Shown: positions 1-5,254, numbered from the stretch's first letter. The stretch: 5,254 bases of DNA from Clostridiales bacterium (GCA_031273705.1 JAISRJ010000280.1:1-5254); one strand, 5' to 3'. Numbers and translations are program-made. Notes: a model not told the origin generated them from the letters alone.

Positions 1-161
1 AAGCCGCCAAAAGTGTCTATGAAAGACATTCTGTTCTCTATGACTGGCTGCGCAGTATCGGCGTAACCGAAAAAATAGCCGCCGCGGACGCCTGCCGCAT
101 GGAGCATATTTTGAATGATGAAAGCTTTAACGCTATTAAAAGGCAGCTTGAGAAGAAATGA
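1..161 (+). CDS. C-terminal end of a DtxR/MntR-family metal-dependent transcriptional repressor (5' end outside window)
   Basis: This is an open frame from the left edge (first whole codon at position 3) to a TGA at 159-161, giving 52 residues. The sequence matches the dimerisation and metal-binding domain of DtxR/MntR repressors: V-Y-E-R-H at residues 5-9, then D-W-L-R-S-I-G-V, then D-A-C-R-M-E-H at residues 29-35. In the family, the His of YERH and the C/E-x-x-E-H cluster ligate the regulatory metal. Here the cluster is Cys31, Glu34 and His35, as in DtxR (Cys102/Glu105/His106), whereas Bacillus MntR has Glu in place of the Cys. This suggests, but does not prove, an iron rather than manganese sensor. 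The protein ends soon after this domain, so it lacks the SH3-like third domain of DtxR. It converges on the haem-uptake cluster, so control of that cluster is plausible but inferred from position only. Confidence 0.85.
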   Translation, partial: AAKSVYERHSVLYDWLRSIGVTEKIAAADACRMEHILNDESFNAIKRQLEKK

Positions 162-182
162 CTATAAAAATGGGTATATCAT

Positions 183-214
183 AAAGGCAGAGAGTGTAAT
201 TACTCCCTGCCTTT
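183..214. terminator. Hairpin between convergent genes, probable bidirectional terminator
   Basis: Arms 183-195 and 202-214 form a 13-pair stem with a six-base loop (196-201). Read on the minus strand, all positions pair, with one G-U wobble. Read on the plus strand, the same position (191/206) is an A-C mismatch. On the plus strand a run of six T begins at 225, about ten bases past the stem. On the minus strand only CTTTAT follows directly, so neither side has a textbook U-tract. It lies 21 bases after the repressor stop codon and 38 bases after the stop of the secreted protein gene, as expected for a shared terminator of converging transcripts. Confidence 0.75.
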
Positions 215-252
215 AAAAATATCCTTTTTTGTACTATATGTTTTTCGTTATG

Positions 253-1245
253 TTACTCCGAAAAATAACTGATAGTAAAGTCCAGCGTACCTGAATACGC
301 GCCGGCCGCGGTCGCCGAACCGGTGATGGTTACGGTTCCGTTCAATTTATCTCCGGCCGCTTCAAGCTTTCCGGATTCTAAAGCGTTTGTAAAAGCAATG
401 GATTTAGACCCATTGGTAACTGATCCGGATGTAGCAGCGGTTACTGTTACATAAGCGTCTTCAGCAACTACAAAATTGCCTGCTTTGATTTCATAACTTC
501 CGGTTTTTGAAGAAGAATCAACCGTAATCGTTGCGGGGATGCTCACTTCGTAGCCTTCCGGCACATTATAGTTGACTACAGCGCTTTGTTGGTTGGTTTC
601 ATCGGCGACAGCAACCTTTGTAACGCTGCTCCAGTCAACGGTCAGCATGGCGGCGTAAGCGCTCGTATTGGTAGAACCCGCCGCTTTGCCGAACTGCATA
701 CCCATTACCTGAGAGTTCAAATAGAAGGTCAGACCATAGGTGTTGCTGTCATAGGGAAGGGGGAAGGTGATGGAATCAATGTAATTTACTTGACTCCCGT
801 TCGGGGCTTCGGCAGTATTACTGCTTTCAGTATAAGAAACCCCCTCTGTTATAATAGTGACACCGTCCTCATCATAGATGCCTATTGTCCCGTCGGGGAC
901 CTCACGGGTTGAGTTGGATGCTGTAGCATTAGCGTCAAGGAAGGTTACCGCTTGTACGCTGTAAATGACAAAGCCTCCAGTTGCGAAATTCATGGTAATG
1001 GATTTATTTCCGCCGGCATCTACGTTGATAGTAACTTTACCGTCAAAAATTCCGCCGCCGCCGAATTCCACGCCGCCCATTGCTGCTACAAAGCAAGAGA
1101 GTTCTGCGTCTGCGACATACGTTTTGCCTGCCTCCAGATCTTCGTACCCGGCGGCGAAAGCGGTCATACTGAATGCCATGACAACCAGCATCGCTGCGGC
1201 AAGCACTGAAACGATTTTGCTTGCCTTTTTCTTTGTTTTGTGCAT
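253..1245 (-). CDS. Secreted protein with a Shp/NEAT-like haem-binding domain fused to a C-terminal beta-rich surface domain
   Basis: The protein is 330 residues from the ATG at 1245. This start is chosen because AAAGGAG (1255-1261) sits nine bases upstream. The in-frame ATG at 1251 is only three bases from it, and the longer open frame to 1317 would precede that site. Residues 1-32 form a signal peptide: KTKKK, a hydrophobic core, then a TAFA-AG cleavage site. Residues about 43-210 resemble the streptococcal cell-surface haem protein Shp and are clearly homologous to the anchored protein at the right end of the window. Shared motifs are I-Y-S-V, GTIG-YD, VSYT, SITFPL, VMG-QF (Met181) and TV-W. 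Residues about 214-330 are a separate domain, with VPEGYEVSIPATITVD near 228-243 and AGAYSGTLDFTISY near 314-327, a style common in exported proteins of clostridia. There is no LPXTG, C-terminal membrane helix or lipobox, so it is predicted to be released or assembled at the surface. Haem binding is inferred. Confidence 0.8.
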   Translation of the reverse strand: MHKTKKKASKIVSVLAAAMLVVMAFSMTAFAAGYEDLEAGKTYVADAELSCFVAAMGGVEFGGGGIFDGKVTINVDAGGNKSITMNFATGGFVIYSVQAVTFLDANATASNSTREVPDGTIGIYDEDGVTIITEGVSYTESSNTAEAPNGSQVNYIDSITFPLPYDSNTYGLTFYLNSQVMGMQFGKAAGSTNTSAYAAMLTVDWSSVTKVAVADETNQQSAVVNYNVPEGYEVSIPATITVDSSSKTGSYEIKAGNFVVAEDAYVTVTAATSGSVTNGSKSIAFTNALESGKLEAAGDKLNGTVTITGSATAAGAYSGTLDFTISYFSE

Positions 1246-1254
1246 ATTCATGCA

Positions 1255-1261
1255 CTCCTTT
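1255..1261 (-). promoter_or_regulatory. Ribosome binding site AAAGGAG deciding the start of the secreted haem protein
   Basis: On the minus strand AAAGGAG is followed by TGC and ATG (1251), then AAT and a second ATG (1245). The spacing is three bases to the first and nine to the second, so the second is the better start. The resulting MHKTKKK start gives a compact signal peptide. Confidence 0.7.
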
Positions 1262-1262
1262 C

Positions 1263-1276
1263 TGCGCGTTTGCGCA
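1263..1276 (-). other. Small GC-rich hairpin just upstream of the ribosome binding site
   Basis: On the minus strand TGCGC, loop AAAC, GCGCA form a perfect five-pair stem ending one base before AAAGGAG. It lies in the 75-base gap between the small membrane protein gene and the secreted protein gene. There is no T-run after it, so it is not a terminator. It could protect or mark a processed 5' end of the last gene's message, which is speculative. Confidence 0.3.
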
Positions 1277-1320
1277 CTGAAAAATTTATTTCTCAAAGCA
1301 AAATGCTCGTGAGACAAAGG

Positions 1321-1815
1321 TTATTCGACTATTAGCGTAAACGGCACATTTGCACCGTTCATATCCGCATAGTCGGAAAGGGCATATGTACTATAATGTA
1401 CTACCGCATCGTATGTACCCTTTTTGAGTGCCTGATTCAGTTCTATCTGATACAGCTTCTGACCGGGAGAAACAAGCTTTGATTTGTATATTTCCGTATT
1501 TGTATCGGTCAGTAGGATAGATATCTCAAAGTAACAAATATTCTCTTCCGGATTATACAAGTAAGCAGAGACAGAGGTTTTACCCGCTGGTATCGTCAAA
1601 GTTTCAAAACCGGGAATCGTAATGGAATTATTGGGGCCTTGCAAAGGTGTCGATGTATCGGAGATTTGTTCAGGTTCAAATTCGCGGTTTGGATTTAATA
1701 GCAATTTACTGCCAAAAATTAAAAATAAAATTACGCATATGAGCGCCGTCACTCCTATGGTTATAAAAACAATCCCGGTCTTTTTTCGCTTCAAACTATT
1801 AAAATTAAATTTCAT
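1321..1815 (-). CDS. Small membrane-anchored protein with an extracellular beta-rich domain, function unknown
   Basis: The protein is 164 residues. A basic N-terminus (KRKK at 9-12) precedes one transmembrane helix at about 13-35, so the rest should face outward. After a short polar linker (41-63), residues 64-164 look like one compact beta domain. Its motifs are S-I-T-I-P-G-F at 64-70, the LYNPEENICYF stretch at 86-96, IYKSKLVSPGQ at 109-119, QALKKGTYDAVV at 128-139, and a terminal MNGANVPFTLIVE. I recall proteins of this pattern from clostridia beside secreted proteins with IPA-type repeats like the next gene downstream, but I know of no demonstrated function. No haem ligand or catalytic motif is evident. 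Only 75 bases, with no terminator, separate it from the secreted haem protein gene, so the two are probably co-transcribed. An anchoring or assembly partner is one guess. The ATG at 1815 is the only sensible start, because it gives the basic-plus-hydrophobic N-terminus. Confidence 0.75.
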   Translation of the reverse strand: MKFNFNSLKRKKTGIVFITIGVTALICVILFLIFGSKLLLNPNREFEPEQISDTSTPLQGPNNSITIPGFETLTIPAGKTSVSAYLYNPEENICYFEISILLTDTNTEIYKSKLVSPGQKLYQIELNQALKKGTYDAVVHYSTYALSDYADMNGANVPFTLIVE

Positions 1816-1825
1816 CGTATATTCC

Positions 1826-1834
1826 GTCCGCCTT
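1826..1834 (-). promoter_or_regulatory. AAGGCGGAC element before the small membrane protein, likely imperfect Shine-Dalgarno
   Basis: AAGGCGGAC on the minus strand lies ten bases before the ATG at 1815. The same nine bases occur upstream of the haem lipoprotein gene (4611-4619). AAGGCGG differs from AAGGAGG by one base. An additional GGA within ACGGAATATACG is closer to the start codon, so the exact ribosome contact is uncertain. Confidence 0.4.
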
Positions 1835-1848
1835 TCTTTGCCTAATAC

Positions 1849-1854
1849 ATTATA
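1849..1854 (-). promoter_or_regulatory. Candidate -10 box (TATAAT) for the two downstream genes
   Basis: A perfect TATAAT on the minus strand lies 34 bases before the ATG at 1815, just after a T7 run. It is in the 121-base gap (1816-1936) that separates the tightly overlapping transporter genes from the last two genes. The hexamer 17 bases upstream is CGGAAA, a poor -35. The call therefore rests on the -10 and its location only. The rest of the gap is AT-rich and shows no convincing terminator or iron-box palindrome. Confidence 0.3.
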
Positions 1855-1936
1855 AAAAAATTATGAATGTGTTTCCGCTCCATAACACCCTAAAAATAAT
1901 CCGTTTCGCACGTTTTTAATTCATCCGGTGCCCGGC

Positions 1937-2734
1937 TCATCCACCTCTATATTTGAAAACACAATACCGGCTGCCACCGGATTCTGCCATATGCGCGTTT
2001 ACTTGAAAAGCACGGTTCAATAAGCTTTCTGTTATAATTTCACGGGTCGGTCCGTTAGCCAGAATCGTACCATTTCCCATGACAATAGACGCATCGCTGA
2101 ACTCCAGAGCTTGATTGATATCGTGCAAAATCATTAAAACAGTAATGCCGTGTTCGTTGTTTAGCCGCCGGATTAAATGCAAGATTTCAAGTTGGTAATG
2201 GATATCCAAAAATGTCGTGATTTCATCCAGAAGCAGGATCTTGGCAGACTGCGCCAATGCCATAGCGAGCCAAACGCGCTGCCGTTGACCGCCCGATAAC
2301 TCTGAGATCGCACAGTCGGCAAGCTCTGCGGTATCGGTAATCGCCAGCGCATGATCAACCATGCGGGAATCCTCAGCTTTTTGTCCATAAGAAAAAAGGG
2401 GTTGATACGGCGTTCGCCCGAATGAAACCAATTTCCGTACCGTGATATCGTCGGGCGCCGTATTGTGTTGATATACAACAGCGACTTGCCGTGCGAAATC
2501 CCGCCGTTTGATTTTGTCAATTGGCACACCGTCTAAGAGAACCCTTCCCGTGGATGGTTTCAGTTGTCCTGTCATTAAGTGAAACAATGTTGATTTCCCA
2601 CAGCCGTTCGGTCCTAAAAGCGCGGTTATTTTACCGTGTGGTACCGCCAGATTTAGCCCTCTTATTACCTCATTGTCTTTATGATAGGAGAAGCGAATGT
2701 TTTCAACCCTAATCTGTCTATTTTCCATATACAC
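1937..2734 (-). CDS. ABC transporter ATP-binding protein for haem/iron-complex import (HtsC/FecE-type)
   Basis: This is the cytoplasmic ATPase that would power the permease encoded just upstream. At 265 residues it is a normal length for FecE/FhuC/BtuD-type subunits. It has every expected motif: Walker A GPNGCGKST (41-49), Q-loop Gln89 in VVYQH, the family-typical VRKLVSFGRTPYQPLFS segment (99-115), signature LSGGQ (146-150), Walker B ILLLDE (166-171), D-loop around FLD (175-177) and H-loop His204. The residue after the Walker B Glu is Ile172, where most relatives have Pro (DEPTT). The start is GTG at 2734, five bases from AAAAGGAG (2740-2747). An ATG two codons later (2728) is 11 bases away and equally possible. 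The reading frame overlaps the permease gene by 17 bases, which points to translational coupling. Haem as substrate is inferred from the neighbouring binding proteins. Confidence 0.93.
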   Translation of the reverse strand: MYMENRQIRVENIRFSYHKDNEVIRGLNLAVPHGKITALLGPNGCGKSTLFHLMTGQLKPSTGRVLLDGVPIDKIKRRDFARQVAVVYQHNTAPDDITVRKLVSFGRTPYQPLFSYGQKAEDSRMVDHALAITDTAELADCAISELSGGQRQRVWLAMALAQSAKILLLDEITTFLDIHYQLEILHLIRRLNNEHGITVLMILHDINQALEFSDASIVMGNGTILANGPTREIITESLLNRAFQVNAHMAESGGSRYCVFKYRGG

Positions 2735-3728
2735 CGCGGCTCCTTTTCAAAAGACATATAAAAACAGGACCACCAATCAGCGCCATCACAATGGATGAAC
2801 TGATTTCATACGGATAAGCCACGCTTCGCCCCAGTGTGTCCGCAAGCAAAAAAATAAATCCGCCCAACAACGCGCTGTACGGGATCAGCACTTTATGATC
2901 GCTCCCGACCAGCAACCGGGCAATATGCGGAACAATCAAGCCCAAAAAGCTCACCGTCCCGATGACGGCGGTAAAAATACTGGCCAATAGAACCGAAACG
3001 ATGGATACGACAATTCTTGTATGCCCCACTTTGATTCCAAGCCCGTGCATAGCCTGATCCGAAAGCGCAAGCAGGTTACATTTCCCGACGATGAAAACGC
3101 AAAGAACAACCGCAATGACGGTATAAATAGTCAGCATTTTTACGTCACCCCAGGTTTTCAGGGATATGTTGGCGTTGATAATATTGGCAGCACCGGAATA
3201 TCGCCCTCCGGTCATCGCTTCAAATGCTTTATACAGTCCTGCAAACACGGCATCTACGGCAATGCCAACCAAAATAAGCCGAATGGGGCTTATTTCACCT
3301 TTCCATGCAAGGGAATATACAAGTAAAAAGGCTACAATACCGCCTAAAAATGAAAATATCGGTATAAAAACGGCTAATGCCGGAAACAGAGCTGCAACTA
3401 AAACAGCTGCAAAAGCGGCTCCCGAGCTGATACCGATAATCCCCGGATCGGCGAGAGGATTTTTCATAACCGCCTGCATACAAACGCCTGAAACCGCCAT
3501 GAGAGCGCCTCCCAGCAAAGCGACGATAATACGGGGGAATCGCAGCTCAAAAATAATGGCAACGGTTTTATCGTATTCTTTGAAAAGCCCGTTCAAAAGC
3601 TGTGAAAGGGAGGTTTTTAATCCTCCTGTATTCACCGCAATAAAAAACAAAACAAATATGGCTGCGCTTGTCAATATAAAAGCTAAAATTGTTCGATAAC
3701 CCCTGATTTTCATTCCTTTATTCTCCAT
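2718..3728 (-). CDS. FecCD-family ABC permease for haem/iron-complex import (HtsB-like)
   Basis: This is the membrane subunit of a type II (BtuC-like) importer, 336 residues and very hydrophobic, consistent with about nine to ten membrane helices. FecCD hallmarks are visible. ELRFPRIIVALLGGALMAVSG (61-81) runs into MQAVMKNPLADPGIIGISSGAAFAA (84-108). Near the C-terminus is GTVSFLGLIVPHIARLLVGSDH (257-278), which includes the region that contacts the ATPase, followed by a LADTLGR motif (295-301). The WLxGSL segment common in siderophore permeases is replaced by NIINANISLKTWGDV (182-196). ATG at 3728 is used, with GGAA ten bases upstream. A second ATG at 3713 (MKIRGYR) is also in frame but has AGGA directly against it. 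The gene starts 11 bases inside the end of the lipoprotein gene. One permease gene is present, so a homodimer is expected. Confidence 0.93.
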   Translation of the reverse strand: MENKGMKIRGYRTILAFILTSAAIFVLFFIAVNTGGLKTSLSQLLNGLFKEYDKTVAIIFELRFPRIIVALLGGALMAVSGVCMQAVMKNPLADPGIIGISSGAAFAAVLVAALFPALAVFIPIFSFLGGIVAFLLVYSLAWKGEISPIRLILVGIAVDAVFAGLYKAFEAMTGGRYSGAANIINANISLKTWGDVKMLTIYTVIAVVLCVFIVGKCNLLALSDQAMHGLGIKVGHTRIVVSIVSVLLASIFTAVIGTVSFLGLIVPHIARLLVGSDHKVLIPYSALLGGFIFLLADTLGRSVAYPYEISSSIVMALIGGPVFICLLKRSRGVYGK

Positions 3729-4605
3729 ACAGAATCGGTTCCAAATGATCTAATCCCTTGCTCCATGACAAGGTTGCGCTCATACCAAAATATTCCGAAG
3801 GCAGATAATGAATCTCCCCTTGTGTTACTGCGTCGTAATATTGCCATGACTTGTTAGTTTCAAACTCCTTCTTCATAAACGAAAAAGCATCCTTCTCCGC
3901 ATAGTGAGCGAAAACCAAAATCATGTCTGGATCCTTTTGTACCATATCCTCCGGATTGATATTTACAAACCCGTTTTCATCGCCGTTTGTAGAACTGCCA
4001 TATACATTTTTACCGCCTGCCAATTTAACCAGATTTCCTACATAAGAATTTTCTGTAGCGACAAGATAAAATCCATCCGGGAAAGCCATGAGGAGAAGAA
4101 TATTCGGTTGTTCACCTTTTTTGGCGGTGTATTCTGCCATATAGTTTTCATATTCGGAGGTAAGCTCCTGCGCCTTTTTTTCGCAGCCAAGTAGCTTGCC
4201 CAAAGAATTTATAGCTTTATACATACCCTCAACACTGCTTAGATCAAGGAACGCGGAGTTTATGCCTGCCGCAGTATAGTCTTTTGACAGGGTGCTTTCC
4301 AATGATTTTGGTGTAAGCACAAGATCAGGTGATAAACTTTTTATAATCTCAAAATCCGGATTCATCGGCGCTCCGATTACAGTGGCGTTTTTATAACGGT
4401 CCGGTAGCGTATTGCTTGTTTCGGGAACACCGATTACACCCGTGTATTCAAGCCTGTCTAAAATTTGACAGATTGCCACCGACGTGGAGACGATTGCATT
4501 GGTTTGCTCCTGTGCCTTACCGTTTGTAGGATTCATGGAAGCGCATCCGGATAAACATATGGATACAGTAAGGATAAGCGAAGTTATTATTGAAGTTTTT
4601 TTCAT
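3718..4605 (-). CDS. Haem-binding lipoprotein, substrate-binding subunit of the ABC transporter (HtsA/SiaA/IsdE-like)
   Basis: This is the extracellular receptor that would take haem from surface proteins and dock on the permease. It is 295 residues from the ATG at 4605. The open frame extends 24 codons further, but that stretch is Cys-rich, non-signal-like and overlaps the preceding gene. From 4605 there is a clear lipoprotein signal (KK, hydrophobic core, lipobox LSGC with Cys21). The rest fits a class III (BtuF/FepB) binding protein: VIGVPETSNTLPDRY near 57-71, LSPDLVL near 91-97, a long central helix (about 125-160), and FGMSATLSWSKGLDHLEPILYG at the C-terminus. Met81 in GAPMNPD and His234 in VFAHYAEKD fall almost exactly where SiaA (Met79/His229) and IsdE (Met78/His229) hold their haem ligands. 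This makes haem more likely than a siderophore. Its ATG overlaps the upstream stop as ATGA, indicating translational coupling. Confidence 0.92.
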   Translation of the reverse strand: MKKTSIITSLILTVSICLSGCASMNPTNGKAQEQTNAIVSTSVAICQILDRLEYTGVIGVPETSNTLPDRYKNATVIGAPMNPDFEIIKSLSPDLVLTPKSLESTLSKDYTAAGINSAFLDLSSVEGMYKAINSLGKLLGCEKKAQELTSEYENYMAEYTAKKGEQPNILLLMAFPDGFYLVATENSYVGNLVKLAGGKNVYGSSTNGDENGFVNINPEDMVQKDPDMILVFAHYAEKDAFSFMKKEFETNKSWQYYDAVTQGEIHYLPSEYFGMSATLSWSKGLDHLEPILYGE

Positions 4606-5254
4606 GTCCTGTCCGCCTTCCTTTTTTTGCCGCTGATTAACAGAACAATACCGGCAATAATGACAACACTGGCGCATATGCCGATAATGATAAGCCCGTT
4701 CGTATTGAGATAAGCCGTATACGAAACCGGATTTGGAGGTGTTTCGCTTTTATTCGCATAATGAATGTTAAGTCCGTCCTCTTCTACGACGGTAGCACTG
4801 TTGTTTTCGGGTGTGTTTCTTTCTGCGCTCTCCGAGGAGTGTCCCGCTGTATTTTCCGAAGCTTTGGAACTGCCATTGCCGGATATTGTATCCCAATTCA
4901 CCGTGAAAACGGCAGGGTATGTTGCCGTGGTGGCTTTGTCGTTGCTATTGCAAAACTGTACCCCCATTACATTGCTGTTTATATAAAGGGTCAGGTAATA
5001 TTTATCACTCTCATAAGTCAGCGGAAAGGTAATGGATTCAACGTAATGAACCTCTTCATTGGCTGCGTTCAACGCCGTATCTTCACTGAGTGTATAGCTT
5101 ACATTTTCCGTTTTCAAATTGCCGTTTTGATCGTAATAACCGATGGTTCCGCTTTTCACGCCTCTGTCCTCTGTTACATAGGACGGGTCGGCATCAACGA
5201 AGGTATCACAGGTTACACTGTATATCGTGACACTGCTTTTGGTAAAATGCAACG
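4602..5254 (-). CDS. Membrane-anchored Shp-like haem-binding surface protein (partial, N-terminus outside window)
   Basis: This is an open frame from the right edge to TGA at 4602-4604. About 217 C-terminal residues are present. The first Met (5252) is internal, because it aligns with Met85 of the secreted paralogue. Numbering from it, residues 1-122 are the C-terminal two thirds of a Shp-type domain: TIYSV, GTIGYYD, VSYT, SITFPL, VMGVQF with Met96, and FTVNW. A polar Ser/Glu/Asn-rich linker (about 123-184) leads to one membrane helix (about 186-207) and a basic tail KKRKADRT. There is no LPXTG. This anchor arrangement matches streptococcal Shp, which passes haem to the HtsA lipoprotein encoded next to it, and here too the lipoprotein gene follows directly with an ATGA overlap. 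Met96 aligns with the Met I believe is a haem ligand in Shp. That alignment is from memory, so the ligand call is tentative. The promoter of the cluster lies upstream, outside the window. Confidence 0.82.
   Translation of the reverse strand, partial: LHFTKSSVTIYSVTCDTFVDADPSYVTEDRGVKSGTIGYYDQNGNLKTENVSYTLSEDTALNAANEEVHYVESITFPLTYESDKYYLTLYINSNVMGVQFCNSNDKATTATYPAVFTVNWDTISGNGSSKASENTAGHSSESAERNTPENNSATVVEEDGLNIHYANKSETPPNPVSYTAYLNTNGLIIIGICASVVIIAGIVLLISGKKRKADRT
4611..4619 (-). promoter_or_regulatory. AAGGCGGAC element and overlapping AAGGAAGG, ribosome binding region of the haem lipoprotein
   Basis: On the minus strand AAAAAAAGGAAGGCGGAC precedes AGGAC and the ATG at 4605. The AAGGCGG portion is seven bases from the ATG, which supports this start over the longer upstream frame. 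The site lies inside the last codons of the preceding gene. Confidence 0.5.
4884..5252 (-). repeat. Diverged direct repeat of the Shp-like domain coding region (partner at 622-993)
   Basis: The segments at 4884-5252 and 622-993 encode homologous stretches of the two Shp-like proteins in the same orientation and remain alignable by eye at DNA level, for example around SITFPL and VMG-QF. They are diverged gene duplicates rather than a recent copy. The similarity ends where the linker/anchor begins in one protein and the beta-rich C-terminal domain begins in the other. Confidence 0.6.

Noticed and set aside
586..1312. Several plus-strand open frames of 85-115 codons opposite the secreted haem protein
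   Set aside because: They lie antisense to a gene with a signal peptide, ribosome binding site and a paralogue in the same window. Their compositions are typical of antisense translation.
1246..1317. Upstream extension of the secreted protein to 1317
   Set aside because: It would place 24 polar residues before the signal peptide and start upstream of the clear AAAGGAG site.
1838..1852. TTAGGC-like half site as a DtxR operator
   Set aside because: Only one half of a possible iron box is present, with no matching inverted half at a suitable distance.
1931..1941. CCGG-GCA-CCGG inverted repeat at the end of the ATPase gene as a terminator
   Set aside because: The stem is only four pairs, it lies within or at the stop codon and no T-run follows, so read-through is expected.
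3166..3699. 177-codon plus-strand open frame opposite the permease gene
   Set aside because: It is antisense to a convincing FecCD permease with family motifs. The translation is low-complexity (Ala/Pro/Lys/Ile-rich), matches no family I recognise and has no good ribosome binding site.
4606..4677. Upstream 24-codon extension of the lipoprotein (MRQCCHYC...)
   Set aside because: It overlaps the tail of the preceding gene and would bury the lipoprotein signal peptide. The ATG at 4605 has a ribosome binding site and an ATGA overlap with the upstream stop.
1..5254. Mobile element, CRISPR array, tRNA or rRNA
   Set aside because: No transposase or integrase motifs, terminal inverted repeats, spaced short repeats or RNA-gene signatures were seen on either strand.

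Overview
The window reads as part of a haem-iron acquisition locus from a Gram-positive, low-to-mid GC bacterium, most likely a gut-type clostridium (Bacillota). The evidence is the lipoprotein-anchored ABC transporter, surface proteins with a C-terminal membrane anchor and no outer-membrane components, AAAGGAG-type ribosome binding sites, and a gene order resembling the streptococcal shp-htsA-htsB-htsC (siaABC) cluster.

Layout. At the left edge (1-161, plus strand) is the last 52 codons of a DtxR/MntR-family metal-dependent repressor. It converges on a minus-strand cluster, and the two meet at a long hairpin (183-214). Read in the direction of transcription (right to left), the cluster is: (i) the C-terminal part of a membrane-anchored Shp-type haem-binding protein, cut by the window's right edge (5254-4602); (ii) a haem-binding lipoprotein (4605-3718); (iii) a FecCD-type permease (3728-2718); (iv) an ABC ATPase (2734-1937); then, after a 121-base gap, (v) a small membrane-anchored protein of unknown function (1815-1321); and (vi) a secreted protein joining a second Shp-type domain to a different C-terminal beta-rich domain (1245-253). 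The first four genes overlap by 4, 11 and 17 bases and look translationally coupled. The last two are more loosely spaced and may have their own promoter.

How they could work together. The anchored and secreted Shp-like proteins would collect haem at or outside the wall and pass it to the lipoprotein. The lipoprotein has a Met (81) and a His (234) at almost the same positions as the haem ligands known for streptococcal SiaA/HtsA and staphylococcal IsdE. The permease and ATPase would then import the haem. The neighbouring DtxR-type repressor, which carries a Cys-x-x-Glu-His metal site, is a natural candidate for iron control, but no operator is visible because the main promoter lies outside the window.

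The least ordinary part is the pair 1815-253: a Shp-like haem domain fused to a polymer- or surface-type beta domain, next to a small membrane-anchored partner. This may be a second haem-capture module added to a known type of transporter.
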